Positions 8,676 to 16,714 of a stretch of 43,209 nt of DNA are shown piece by piece. The translations under genes were made by a program, and so were the position numbers. This DNA comes from a bacterium (GTDB lineage Bacteria > Hydrothermota > Tepidihabitantia > B3-TA06). The stretch spans positions 1-43,209 of the forward strand of contig JAAYVC010000009.1 in the NCBI GenBank assembly GCA_012517375.1, in the 5' to 3' direction. The notes beneath the pieces were generated by a model that saw only the letters and a list, made by a program, of their open reading frames with translations, did not search any database and was not told the origin of the DNA. How positions within the stretch are numbered: position 1 is the stretch's first letter; the number at the start of each line of letters is the position of its first letter.

Positions 8676-11600
8676 ATGCCTCAAAGAGATTTCGTGCACT
8701 TGCACCTGCACACAGAATATAGTCTGCTTGATGGTTCAATTAAGGTTGACAAACTTGCTGACCAAGCCCACAGATTCAAAATGCCGGCAGTCGCGATTAC
8801 CGATCATGGCAATCTATTTGGAGTTGTTCCATTCTACAAGGCAATGCAAAAAAAGGGAATAAAACCGATAATTGGTCTTGAAACCTACGTAGCTTCAGGA
8901 AAGCTTACGGAAAAGGGTGATACTCCCGCTTCAGGGGAAACTTCTCATCATCTAACGCTCATTGCATCTTCGAATATTGGATACAAGAATCTCGTGAAGC
9001 TTTCATCTGCAGCTTATCTTGAGGGTTTTTACTACAGACCCAGAATCGACAAAACCATCCTTGCAGAACACAACGAAGGTCTTATTGCTCTTTCAGGTTG
9101 CTGGTCCGGTGAGATTTCTTCATGTTTAATAAGAGGCGATATTGAAGGCGCAAGAAAAGCTCTCGGTTTTTTTCTTGATCTTTTCGGCAGGGACAACTTT
9201 TTCATAGAAATTCAGAATCTTGGAATGCCTGAAACACATGATATGATTTCCCGTGCGGTATCACTTGCAAAAGAGGAGAAAGCGAACCTTGTGGCAACCA
9301 ACGATTGTCACTTTCTTAACCGCGAAGACGCTGAAGCTCATGACGTTCTTCTTGCAATTCAAACAGGGAAAAAAGTAGCTGACACCGAAAGAATGAGGTT
9401 CGAATCAAGTGAAATGTATTTTAAGTCTGCAGATGAGATGTCTCTTCTTTTCAAAGATATTCCTGAAGCTCTTGAAAATACTCAGAAAATTGCTGAAAGA
9501 TGCATGGTCACTCTTGACGTTGATGGAAGAAACTTTAAATTACCAAGATATCCAATTCCTAAAGAGTTTTCATCGAGTATGCAGTATTTGAAGGACATCG
9601 CGGAAAGAGGTTGCAGGGAGAAGAATTTATGGGGAGAAAAAAGTTATGAACAACGTCTGGCTCACGAGCTCAAGGTCATTGAAAAAATGGGGTTCGCAGG
9701 CTACTTTCTTATCGTCAAAGACATCGTGGATTTCGCTAAACGAACAGGGATTCCTGTCGGGCCAGGTCGCGGATCAGCAGTTGGCAGTCTTGTACTTTAC
9801 GCACTAGGTATAACAGAACTTGATCCTCTGCATTACGGGTTGATCTTTGAACGTTTTTTGAATCCTGATCGAATAACATTACCTGATATTGATATCGACT
9901 TTGCAGACGATGAAAGAGAGAAAGTGATTCACTATATACATGAACGCTACGGGCAGGAGAACGTTGCGCGCATAATCACATTTGACACTATGAAAGCCAA
10001 AGCAGCCATAAGAGACGTTGGTCGGGCAATGGACATTCCGCTAGGTGAAGTAGACAAAATCGCTAAGTTGATTCCTATGAATGACAGCCTTGAACAGGCA
10101 CGCAAATCACAAAAAGAACTCGCCGAACTTATCGAGAGCGATATTCGATACCAAAGACTATTCAAGATTGCCGAAAAACTTGAAGGCGTATCCAGACACG
10201 CTTCCATTCATGCTTCAGGTGTTGTAATCACTCCAGAACCATTAACGGAATTTATACCTCTCTATAGAGCTTCCGATGGCGGAGTATCTACGCAATTCGA
10301 CATGAAAGCTATTGATTCCATGGGTATATTGAAACTTGATATACTTGGATTACGTACTCTTTCTGTAATTAAGATGAGTGAAAGAATAGTAAAAGAAAGA
10401 GGGGGTTCTTTGAATTGCGCAAGAATTCCTTTCGATGATAAGAAAACATTCGAACTCCTGCAGAGAGCCGAAACGGCGGGCATTTTTCAGTTGGAAAGCA
10501 GAGGAATGAGAGACATACTCAGAAGGCTAATGCCTACTTCTATAGAGGATATCTCAGCTGTTATAGCCATTTACAGACCTGGACCTTTGGGAAATATTGA
10601 CATCGACGATTTCTGCAGAAGGAAAAACGGTCAAAGCGAAATTAAGTATTTGCATCCTAACCTTGAACCCGTTCTCGCAAGCACTTATGGTATGTTCGTA
10701 TACCAAGAGCAAGTAATGCAGACAGCTAGAGCTATTGCGGGCTTTTCTTACGTCCAGGCCGATCACCTCAGGAGGGCTATGGGTAAAAAAATACCGGAGT
10801 TGATGGCTCAGATGAAAGAGCAGTTTTTTGAAGGCGCTTTCAAACATGGGGTGGACAAAAAAACAACACAGGAAATATACGATCAAATTGAGCCTTTTTC
10901 CGGATACGGCTTCAACAAATCACACTCTGCGGGCTACGCGCATATATCATATGCGACCGCTTACCTAAAAGCTAACTTTCCTCTTGAGTTCTTTACTTCT
11001 CTTTTAACCAACGAAATGGGGCATTCAGAAGCAAAGATGTCCCAGTTTATAACCGACGCCAAACAATATGGAATCAATATTCTAAGACCAGACATCAACA
11101 AAAGCTCATACTCTTTCAAAATTGAAGATACTTCTATACGTTTTGGCTTAGGAGCCGTAAAGAACGTTGGCAAGGGAGCTGCAGAGCTCATTGAAAGCGA
11201 AAACTCAAAAAGACACTTTAAAGATTTCAGGGATTTTCTTGAACGCACGAAGGGATCGGTGAATCGAAAGTGCGTGGAATATCTAATTAAAGCTGGCTGT
11301 TTTGACTCAATGGATCCAAACAGGGAATTGCTTCTCGCTCATTTGATAGATGAAATGGCAAGATTAAACGACAAGCGTGGTCTGCTTATGGAGAAACAAG
11401 CCGGTCTCTTCTCGAGCGAATCGGCTGAAAAGCAACAAAAACAACCTGTAAAGTCAAAGGAATTCAAGCCTTCAGATTTTTTAAATTATGAAAAGGATGC
11501 TTTTGGTTTCTATTTGTCCGGTCACCCGATGGAGGAATATCGCGATATTTACGAAGGCTTGGATTTGACACCCATTGAAGAAATTGACGATAATTCAGAT

Positions 11601-12110
11601 GGAAAGAATCTTGCCGTTGGAGGAACAGTCTCCGCAAGAAAAGCAAAAAGGGATAAGAAAGGGAACGAATACTCAATTATTACGTTAAGAGATTTTACAG
11701 GCGAGATTGATGTTTTTGTTTTTGCACGTCTTTATGAACAACACCGCGATATATTAAGAACGGACGAGCCTATCATCTTCAAAGGCAGAGCATCCGCATC
11801 AGAAGACGATGCAAGACCTAAATTATTTAGCGAAGAGATAATACCGTTTTCAGGCGCAAGAGCAAGAATAAAATCAGTAATAGTTGATCTTGATGAAAAA
11901 ACAACAAGGGAAGACTTGATTGTCATTAAATCTCTTCTTTCTGAATTTCCTGGCCGCTGTTCGGTTTATCTCAACGTTTATACCGACAAAACAGGGGAAA
12001 AAACAAAGGTATTATGCCGAGACTCAAAAGTTTCTCCATCCCCAGAACTTATTGAAAATCTTCGGCGCAAGCCTGGGGTCCGCAAGGTTAAACTCCACGG
12101 GACATTGTAA
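8676..12110 (+). CDS. dnaE: DNA polymerase III alpha subunit (DnaE type)
   Basis: 1144 aa, normal for a DnaE1 replicative polymerase. The N-terminal PHP domain begins with HLHTEYSLLDG. The polymerase core has GPGRGSAVGSLVLYALGITELDP (palm) and PDIDIDFADDERE (about 405-417) with the catalytic aspartates. A tandem helix-hairpin-helix and an OB-fold (NLAVGGTVSARKAKRDKKGNEYSIITLRD) lie in the last quarter. KSHSAGYAHISYATAYLKANFP is the family fingers/beta-binding region. The ATG start coincides with the predicted transcription start. The gene is monocistronic and divergent from the rml-rib operon. Confidence 0.98.
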   Translation: MPQRDFVHLHLHTEYSLLDGSIKVDKLADQAHRFKMPAVAITDHGNLFGVVPFYKAMQKKGIKPIIGLETYVASGKLTEKGDTPASGETSHHLTLIASSNIGYKNLVKLSSAAYLEGFYYRPRIDKTILAEHNEGLIALSGCWSGEISSCLIRGDIEGARKALGFFLDLFGRDNFFIEIQNLGMPETHDMISRAVSLAKEEKANLVATNDCHFLNREDAEAHDVLLAIQTGKKVADTERMRFESSEMYFKSADEMSLLFKDIPEALENTQKIAERCMVTLDVDGRNFKLPRYPIPKEFSSSMQYLKDIAERGCREKNLWGEKSYEQRLAHELKVIEKMGFAGYFLIVKDIVDFAKRTGIPVGPGRGSAVGSLVLYALGITELDPLHYGLIFERFLNPDRITLPDIDIDFADDEREKVIHYIHERYGQENVARIITFDTMKAKAAIRDVGRAMDIPLGEVDKIAKLIPMNDSLEQARKSQKELAELIESDIRYQRLFKIAEKLEGVSRHASIHASGVVITPEPLTEFIPLYRASDGGVSTQFDMKAIDSMGILKLDILGLRTLSVIKMSERIVKERGGSLNCARIPFDDKKTFELLQRAETAGIFQLESRGMRDILRRLMPTSIEDISAVIAIYRPGPLGNIDIDDFCRRKNGQSEIKYLHPNLEPVLASTYGMFVYQEQVMQTARAIAGFSYVQADHLRRAMGKKIPELMAQMKEQFFEGAFKHGVDKKTTQEIYDQIEPFSGYGFNKSHSAGYAHISYATAYLKANFPLEFFTSLLTNEMGHSEAKMSQFITDAKQYGINILRPDINKSSYSFKIEDTSIRFGLGAVKNVGKGAAELIESENSKRHFKDFRDFLERTKGSVNRKCVEYLIKAGCFDSMDPNRELLLAHLIDEMARLNDKRGLLMEKQAGLFSSESAEKQQKQPVKSKEFKPSDFLNYEKDAFGFYLSGHPMEEYRDIYEGLDLTPIEEIDDNSDGKNLAVGGTVSARKAKRDKKGNEYSIITLRDFTGEIDVFVFARLYEQHRDILRTDEPIIFKGRASASEDDARPKLFSEEIIPFSGARARIKSVIVDLDEKTTREDLIVIKSLLSEFPGRCSVYLNVYTDKTGEKTKVLCRDSKVSPSPELIENLRRKPGVRKVKLHGTL

Positions 12111-12204
12111 AGAAAACTTTTGCCGCTTGCGAGGGAATGTCTTCAAAAAAAGATTTATTGCATTCAGAAAAACCAATTTAACAAAAACAAAATCGAGTAC
12201 TAAA

Positions 12205-12293
12205 CGGAGAGGGCGGGATTTGAACCCGCGACCCCGGTTTCCCGGGGTACACGATTTCCAGTCGTGCTCCTTCGGCCGCTCGGACACCTCTCC
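12205..12293 (-). tRNA. tRNA-Ser (GGA)
   Basis: An 89-nt class II tRNA on the minus strand. The acceptor stem GGAGAGG/CCTCTCC is perfect. The anticodon stem CACGA/TCGTG holds loop CTGGAAA with anticodon GGA. A long variable arm (CCCCGG/CCGGGG type) and a T arm with TTCAAAT follow. CCA is not encoded. A T-rich stretch follows the 3' end, but no clear hairpin does. Confidence 0.97.
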
Positions 12294-12303
12294 ATTTATG
12301 TTA

Positions 12304-12331
12304 AGTATATCGAGATTGTACTCAAGGTCAA
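12304..12331 (-). promoter_or_regulatory. Promoter of tRNA-Ser
   Basis: On the minus strand TTGACC (12326-12331), a 16-bp spacer and TATACT (12304-12309), ending 10 bp before the mature tRNA 5' end. It is back to back with the pcm promoter. Confidence 0.65.
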
Positions 12332-12344
12332 CTCTGCAATCTAT

Positions 12345-12373
12345 TTGACCTGAAACGCCATTTATTATATAAT
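12345..12373 (+). promoter_or_regulatory. Promoter of pcm, leaderless type
   Basis: TTGACC (12345-12350), a 17-bp spacer and a perfect TATAAT (12368-12373). The pcm GTG begins 5 nt later with no ribosome-binding site, the same geometry as dnaE and rarA. Confidence 0.7.
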
Positions 12374-12378
12374 AGCGT

Positions 12379-13002
12379 GTGTCGGATTTCAGCATTCAGG
12401 CAAGAAAACTCCAGGAGATTCTGATATCGAAAGGAATAGATAACCAAAAAGTGCTTGAGGCTTTCAGCAAAGTACCGCGTCACCTTTTTGTCCCAAAAGA
12501 GTTCGAACACAAAGCCTACCTTGACTTATCTCTTCCAATCGGTAAAGGTCAAACCATATCTGCTCCCTCCACAATGGCTTTTATGCTGCAAAATATTAAC
12601 ATAATCCAAACCGATAAAGTTCTGGAAATCGGTACTGGATCTGGTTTCCAGACAGCTCTATTAACGAAACTAGGAAAAGAAATTTTTTCGATTGAACGAA
12701 ATCTCGAACTTGTCAAAGAAGTTGAGAAGAAACTAGTTGCGGCAAACTGCGGGGTTGCACATCTTAGAGCAGGCGATGGAATGCTGGGCTGGTCAGAACA
12801 TGCTCCTTACGATGCAATAATCGTCAGCGCAGGTGCAAGCGAAATACCTAATGCACTTATAGATCAACTAAAGATCGGCGGAAGAATAGTTATTCCATTA
12901 AAAGGTAAAATAAATCTCATTATTAAAAGTTCTCATGGAGTACGCATTCGGGAACTTGCGGACTGTAATTTCGTCCCTCTTCTTCCTGGTCATACAAAAT
13001 AA
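12379..13002 (+). CDS. pcm: Protein-L-isoaspartate O-methyltransferase
   Basis: 207 aa, normal length. It repairs isoaspartyl residues using S-adenosylmethionine. Family motifs are VPRHLFVPKEF near the N-terminus, PIGKGQTISAPSTMAFML (substrate region), LEIGTGSGFQTALL (SAM motif I), RAGDGMLGW and YDAIIVSAGASEIPNALIDQL, then GGRIVIPL. The GTG start lies 5 nt after a perfect -10 box. No ATG is available upstream, and the next residues already match the family N-terminus. Confidence 0.95.
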   Translation: MSDFSIQARKLQEILISKGIDNQKVLEAFSKVPRHLFVPKEFEHKAYLDLSLPIGKGQTISAPSTMAFMLQNINIIQTDKVLEIGTGSGFQTALLTKLGKEIFSIERNLELVKEVEKKLVAANCGVAHLRAGDGMLGWSEHAPYDAIIVSAGASEIPNALIDQLKIGGRIVIPLKGKINLIIKSSHGVRIRELADCNFVPLLPGHTK

Positions 13003-13082
13003 AAAAACTGATATTGGATTAACTCTATGTAGGATCTTTTCTTAAATACTTAAGGAATACTCATTTCTGTTGTAATTTATTG

Positions 13083-13110
13083 TTGACATAACCCTAAGCT
13101 CTTGTATAAT
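13083..13110 (+). promoter_or_regulatory. Promoter of tRNA-Pro and the hpt operon
   Basis: TTGACA (13083-13088), a 16-bp spacer and a perfect TATAAT (13105-13110), ending 9 bp before the tRNA-Pro 5' end. No second promoter lies between the tRNA and hpt. Confidence 0.75.
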
Positions 13111-13119
13111 CTAAATCTG

Positions 13120-13194
13120 CGGGGCGTAGCGCAGCCCGGATAGCGCGCTTGGTTCGGGACCAAGAAGTCGGTGGTTCAAATCCACTCGCCCCGA
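13120..13194 (+). tRNA. tRNA-Pro (CGG)
   Basis: A 75-nt tRNA with perfect acceptor pairing CGGGGCG/CGCCCCG, anticodon stem CTTGG/CCAAG and loop TTCGGGA giving anticodon CGG. The T arm contains TTCAAAT. The discriminator base is A and CCA is not encoded. The hpt start codon lies only 8 nt downstream. Confidence 0.97.
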
Positions 13195-13202
13195 TTTTCA
13201 TA

Positions 13203-13736
13203 ATGGAACAAAAGCCTAGGATAATCCCGCTTTTGAGCGCGGAGAGAATTGCCGAAAGAGTTTCTGAACTGGCGGCTGAGATTTCGGAGGACTACGCGGG
13301 CAAAAACCCAATCATGATAGGAATACTTCGGGGTGCATGGGTATTTCTGGCTGATCTGTCAAGAGCTATGACGATTCCTCACCACGCCGACTTTGTTCAG
13401 CTTTCAAGCTATGGTTCTGGAACCACTTCTTCAAAGGACGTGCAAGTTCTTAAAGATATACAGTCAGGAATCAAAGCACGGCATGTCATACTTGTCGAAG
13501 ATATCGTGGATACTGGATATTCTCTGTCAAAACTTATCAATCTGCTGAAGGATAGAGAACCTGCATCTCTTGCCGTATGTTCCTTGCTTGATAAGCCTCA
13601 GCGAAGGGAAGTCGAGGTACATATTGATTATCTTGGGTTTTCGGTACCTAACAAGTTTATTGTCGGCTATGGACTCGACTGGGATGACCGTTTCAGGCAT
13701 CTTCCCTATGTCGGCGTACTCGAGTTCGAAAAATGA
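13203..13736 (+). CDS. hpt: Hypoxanthine phosphoribosyltransferase
   Basis: 177 aa from the ATG at 13203; the frame further upstream runs through tRNA-Pro and is not coding. It salvages hypoxanthine and guanine to nucleotides with PRPP. The PRPP motif HVILVEDIVDTGYSL is at about 94-108. IGILRGAWVFLADLSRAM holds the N-terminal PPi-binding loop, VQLSSYGSGTTSS the flexible loop, and VGYGLDWDDRFRHLPYVGVL the C-terminal base-binding region. There is no ribosome-binding site: the ATG is 8 nt after the tRNA-Pro 3' end, so tRNA processing would release a near-leaderless message. Confidence 0.96.
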   Translation: MEQKPRIIPLLSAERIAERVSELAAEISEDYAGKNPIMIGILRGAWVFLADLSRAMTIPHHADFVQLSSYGSGTTSSKDVQVLKDIQSGIKARHVILVEDIVDTGYSLSKLINLLKDREPASLAVCSLLDKPQRREVEVHIDYLGFSVPNKFIVGYGLDWDDRFRHLPYVGVLEFEK

Positions 13737-13737
13737 T

Positions 13738-14202
13738 ATGCCTGTGAGCCGAAGTTTTCAAATAGGCGTCATAGGTGCAAGGTTTTGCTCACCTAAGATT
13801 TCTTTTATTGCCGAAGAATTGGGGGTTCTAATTGCCAAAGAAGGATGGACGGTGATTTGCGGCGGTCACGGCGGAGTTATGGAAGCCGCTTGCAAAGGCG
13901 CATATGAGGTGGGTGGTGTAACTATCGGGATTCTCCCTGAATCAAACGAGGCAAAGGCTAACCCTTATCTTACACATGTGATAAAAACCGGAATGGCCGA
14001 GGCTCGCAACGTAATAATAGTTCAAACTTCAGATGCCCTGGTTGCTGTTGACGGCAAATATGGAACCCTTTCTGAGATTGCACTTGCTCTTGCCCGAAAG
14101 AAGCGCGTATTAGGGATCGAAACATGGAATATACCCGGTGTGGAAGAGGTAGGTGGACCTGAACAAGCAGTACTAAGGATCAAGGAGATTTTAAGTGAGT
14201 GA
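13738..14202 (+). CDS. LOG/SLOG-family protein of the TIGR00725 type
   Basis: 154 aa from the ATG one base after the hpt stop; the longer upstream frame overlaps hpt. It has a Rossmann-like SLOG fold with IGVIGA near the N-terminus, CGGHGGVMEAACKGA (the GGxGxMxA nucleotide/phosphoribose loop), GILPES, EARNVIIVQTSDALVAVDGKYGTLSEIALAL and VLGIETW. Relatives include cytokinin-type phosphoribohydrolases and TIGR00725 proteins of unknown role. The canonical PGGxGTxxE loop is DGKYGTLSE here, as in the TIGR00725 group, so phosphoribohydrolase activity is uncertain. Linkage to hpt fits nucleotide metabolism. Confidence 0.8.
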   Translation: MPVSRSFQIGVIGARFCSPKISFIAEELGVLIAKEGWTVICGGHGGVMEAACKGAYEVGGVTIGILPESNEAKANPYLTHVIKTGMAEARNVIIVQTSDALVAVDGKYGTLSEIALALARKKRVLGIETWNIPGVEEVGGPEQAVLRIKEILSE

Positions 14203-14482
14203 TGCAAGACTTCATGTTGTTATTCAAGGGCTCGTGCAGGGCGTTAGCTTCCGCTACTTCACAATCCGACTGGCTGAAAGACTTAATTTAACGGGATGGG
14301 TCCGAAACGTCGGAAGCGATAAGGTAGAAACAATCGCGGAGGGGAAGGAGGATTCGCTTAAAGCATTTCTCGATGAGTTAAGGATTGGGCCGCCATCGGC
14401 AAGGGTTACGAAGGTAGACGTGGAGTGGGAAAAGCCTACATTCGAGTTCGAGGGCTTCCGCGTCGCCTACGAGGAATGGTGA
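14195..14482 (+). CDS. acyP: Acylphosphatase
   Basis: 95 aa, the usual size of this small alpha/beta enzyme, which hydrolyses acyl phosphates. The substrate loop VIQGLVQGVSFRYFT carries the catalytic Arg, and GWVRNVGSDKVETIAEG carries the catalytic Asn. GPPSARVTKVDVEW and FEGFRV complete the fold. The start is GTG with AAGGAG 6 nt upstream, and the gene overlaps the LOG-like gene by 8 nt. It is the last intact gene of the tRNA-Pro/hpt transcript. Confidence 0.95.
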   Translation: MSDARLHVVIQGLVQGVSFRYFTIRLAERLNLTGWVRNVGSDKVETIAEGKEDSLKAFLDELRIGPPSARVTKVDVEWEKPTFEFEGFRVAYEEW

Positions 14483-14489
14483 AGTGGAA

Positions 14490-14511
14490 TTATCCGCAGA
14501 TTACACAGATT
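14490..14511. repeat. Left 22-bp terminal inverted repeat of the GxxExxY cassette
   Basis: This 22-bp sequence, beginning TTATCCGCAG, is the exact reverse complement of 14903-14924. It continues inward with a partial tandem copy (ACAGATTTCACAGATT) up to the start codon of the enclosed gene. Confidence 0.9.
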
Positions 14512-14521
14512 TCACAGATTA

Positions 14522-14895
14522 ATGGAAGAAGATAGAAGAACATACACAATCATTGGCGCGGCAATGGAGGTTCACAAAATACTTGGTCACGGTTCCCTTG
14601 AGCCTGTTTATCAAGAAGCCTTAGCTCTAGAACTTACGAATCGAGCTATCCCCTTCAAAAGAGAAATTGAGTTAACAATATTCTATAAAGGAAACAACTC
14701 ACCGCTTCCTATCGTGCCGATTTTATTTGTTACGACTCCATTGTCGTAGAGCTTAAAGCGCTGTCCAAAATAGGAACAGTTGAAGAATCCCAATTGATTA
14801 ACTATCTCAAGGCAAGTGGTCTTGAAGTAGGCTTGTTAATCAACTTTGGTGCTGTTTCTCTTGAATACAAAAGATTCGTTCATACTAAAAAGTAA
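14522..14895 (+). pseudogene. GxxExxY family protein, frameshifted
   Basis: The first frame (14522-14749) encodes [29 protein letters not shown] and reaches FYKG, then runs into a stop. The +2-shifted frame continues the homology with [20 protein letters not shown] and YLKASGLEVGLLINFG up to TAA at 14893-14895. One missing A in the run at 14691-14695 explains the break; repaired, the protein would be 124 aa, the usual GxxExxY length. The hallmark GxxExxY is present (GSLEPVY). The family's function is not established. It is flanked by perfect 22-bp inverted repeats. The frameshift could be real decay or a sequencing error in an A-rich stretch. Confidence 0.8.
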
Positions 14896-14902
14896 TCGGC
14901 GC

Positions 14903-14924
14903 AATCTGTGTAATCTGCGGATAA
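14903..14924. repeat. Right 22-bp terminal inverted repeat of the GxxExxY cassette
   Basis: An exact inverted copy of 14490-14511. It ends 5 bp before the stop codon of the leuD-like gene, so the cassette abuts the neighbouring operon. Confidence 0.9.
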
Positions 14925-14929
14925 AATTC

Positions 14930-15430
14930 CTATTCAATTCCCAGTTTCTTCCTCGTAGCCGGTATCAGCCCGCCCTGACCGAGAAGATCCAGAATAAAGG
15001 CAGGAAGTGGTTCGAATGAGATTTCTTTTCCGGTTGTTTTATTTTTGAGCGTGCCTTTTGCCAGATTCACCTCTATTTCATCGCCTTCTGAGACATGCTT
15101 GCGGACATCAGGTACTATTGCGATAGGCAAGCCGAGGTTGATGGCGTTCCTGTAGAATATGCGTGCGAATGATTCAGCCACGACACAACCGATACCGAAG
15201 TAGCGGATAGCAGTGGCCGCCTGCTCCCTGGAGGAACCGCAACCGAAGTATTTGCCTGCGACGATGACATCGCCAGGTTTTGCCTTAGTACGAAAATCCG
15301 GGTAGACCGTTTCAAAGAGGTACTGCGGGGTCTCTTCGGCATCCGTTACCTTCATGTAGCGACCTGGATAGATAACGTCGGTGTTGACGTCGTCGGGGAA
15401 TATCCATGCTTTGCCTTTTACAGAATCCAT
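14930..15430 (-). CDS. leuD: Aconitase-superfamily hydro-lyase small subunit (3-isopropylmalate dehydratase type)
   Basis: 166 aa, the short (archaeal-like) form of LeuD; E. coli LeuD is about 200 aa. It has FPDDVNTDVIYPGRYMKV at the N-terminus and the swivel-domain motif FGCGSSREQAATAIRYFGIGCVVAESFARIFYRNAINLGLP. The small subunit sets substrate choice in isopropylmalate isomerases, homoaconitases and 2,3-dimethylmalate dehydratases. The specificity loop (GRYMKVTDAEE) is not the YLRT type of known LeuD. The start is 1 nt after the large-subunit stop, with GGAGG inside its 3' end. The lyase next door argues against simple leucine synthesis. Confidence 0.85.
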   Translation of the reverse strand: MDSVKGKAWIFPDDVNTDVIYPGRYMKVTDAEETPQYLFETVYPDFRTKAKPGDVIVAGKYFGCGSSREQAATAIRYFGIGCVVAESFARIFYRNAINLGLPIAIVPDVRKHVSEGDEIEVNLAKGTLKNKTTGKEISFEPLPAFILDLLGQGGLIPATRKKLGIE

Positions 15431-15431
15431 C

Positions 15432-16706
15432 TTATGCCTCCATATATTTGCGCGGGTCGGTAATCACACCTTCCAAAGCCGATGCCGCGACAGATGCAGG
15501 GGATGCAAGGTAAACGAAGGCTTCGGCCGAGCCCATACGCCCCTGGAAGTTGCGATTGGTCGAGGCAATTGCGACCTCGCCTGGAGCAAGACAACCCTCA
15601 TGAGCGCCAAGACATGGACCGCATCCGGCATTTACGAGGACGGCGCCCGAATCGACCAGGGTTTCTATGATGCCTTCTTTTAGAGCGTCTGAGAAGACTT
15701 TCCATGACGCGGGAACTACAAGGAGTCGGACTTCTTTATGAACCTTCTTGCCCTTGAGTATCTTCGCAGCTTCGCGGAGGTCATCGAGTCTGCCGTTAGT
15801 GCATGAACCTATTACGGCTTGATGTATCTTGGTCCCCTGGACGTCGGTGAGGGGCTTAACATTATCTACTCCATGGGGACAAGCTACCTGAGGCACTAGT
15901 TTTGCAGCGTCTATGTGATTCTCTGAAAGATATGTAGCGTCAGGATCGGCTTTCAGCATCTCGTAGTGCCCTCTGGCACGCGGCTTAACCCACTCTTCAG
16001 TTATCTCGTCGGGTTCCACGAAAGCGACCTTTGCTCCGGCCTCCATCGCTAGATTAGAAAGTACCATGCGGGATGAGATGTCCATTGCCGAGATTGTGGA
16101 ACCTGTGAACTCTATCGCCTTGTAGTCGGCGCCGTCGGCTCCGATCGTTGCGATGATGTTGAGTATCACGTCCTTTGCATACACGCCCTTAGGGAGCTTG
16201 CCGTCCACTACGAATTTGAGGCTTTCGGGTACAAGCAGCCAGAGTTCGCCGGTCGCCCATACCGCCGCCATCTCTGTGGCGCCGATGCCGGTTGCAAAAG
16301 CCCCAAGGGCGCCTGCCGTTGTCGTGTGTGAATCGGTGCCTACGAGAAGGATACCAGGGCGTGAAAAGCCTTCTTCTACAAGCACCTGGTGACAGACTCC
16401 GATGTTGATGTCGTAGAAGTTCTTGATGCCCTGGGCCCTTACGAACTCGCGAAGCTCCTTCTGACCAGCGGCGGTGCGTTCAGATTCCGCGGGAACGCGG
16501 TGATCGAAAATGATCATTATCTTGTCAGGATCCCAGACCTTCTTTACGCCTATCTTCTCAAAAGACAGCTTGACCATGCGACCGTTTTCGTGCGACATGG
16601 CAACATCCACTTTTCCTGAAACTATCTGACCAGCGTGAACTTCCTTCTGCCCTGACTTTTTTGCAAGGATTTTTTCGGCTAGAGTCTGCGGACTCGTCAT
16701 TGGCAT
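15432..16706 (-). CDS. leuC: Aconitase-superfamily hydro-lyase large subunit (3-isopropylmalate dehydratase type)
   Basis: 424 aa, matching the short LeuC/HacA class. It carries FDHRVPA, GTDSHTTTAGALGAFATGIGATEMA, IGSCTNGRLDDL and NAGCGPCLGAHEGCL. The three [4Fe-4S] ligands are C302, C362 and C365. Together with the small subunit it would dehydrate and rehydrate a 2-hydroxy diacid. Candidate substrates are isopropylmalate, citrate/methylcitrate-type acids or dimethylmalate. The ATG follows AGGAG, and the TAG stop of the lyase gene overlaps that site. Codon use is richer in G and C than in the dnaE region. Confidence 0.88.
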   Translation of the reverse strand: MPMTSPQTLAEKILAKKSGQKEVHAGQIVSGKVDVAMSHENGRMVKLSFEKIGVKKVWDPDKIMIIFDHRVPAESERTAAGQKELREFVRAQGIKNFYDINIGVCHQVLVEEGFSRPGILLVGTDSHTTTAGALGAFATGIGATEMAAVWATGELWLLVPESLKFVVDGKLPKGVYAKDVILNIIATIGADGADYKAIEFTGSTISAMDISSRMVLSNLAMEAGAKVAFVEPDEITEEWVKPRARGHYEMLKADPDATYLSENHIDAAKLVPQVACPHGVDNVKPLTDVQGTKIHQAVIGSCTNGRLDDLREAAKILKGKKVHKEVRLLVVPASWKVFSDALKEGIIETLVDSGAVLVNAGCGPCLGAHEGCLAPGEVAIASTNRNFQGRMGSAEAFVYLASPASVAASALEGVITDPRKYMEA

Positions 16707-16714
16707 AGTAACTC

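Noticed and set aside
13149-13202. N-terminal extension of hpt
   Set aside because: It would be translated from the tRNA-Pro gene; the family N-terminus fits the ATG at 13203.
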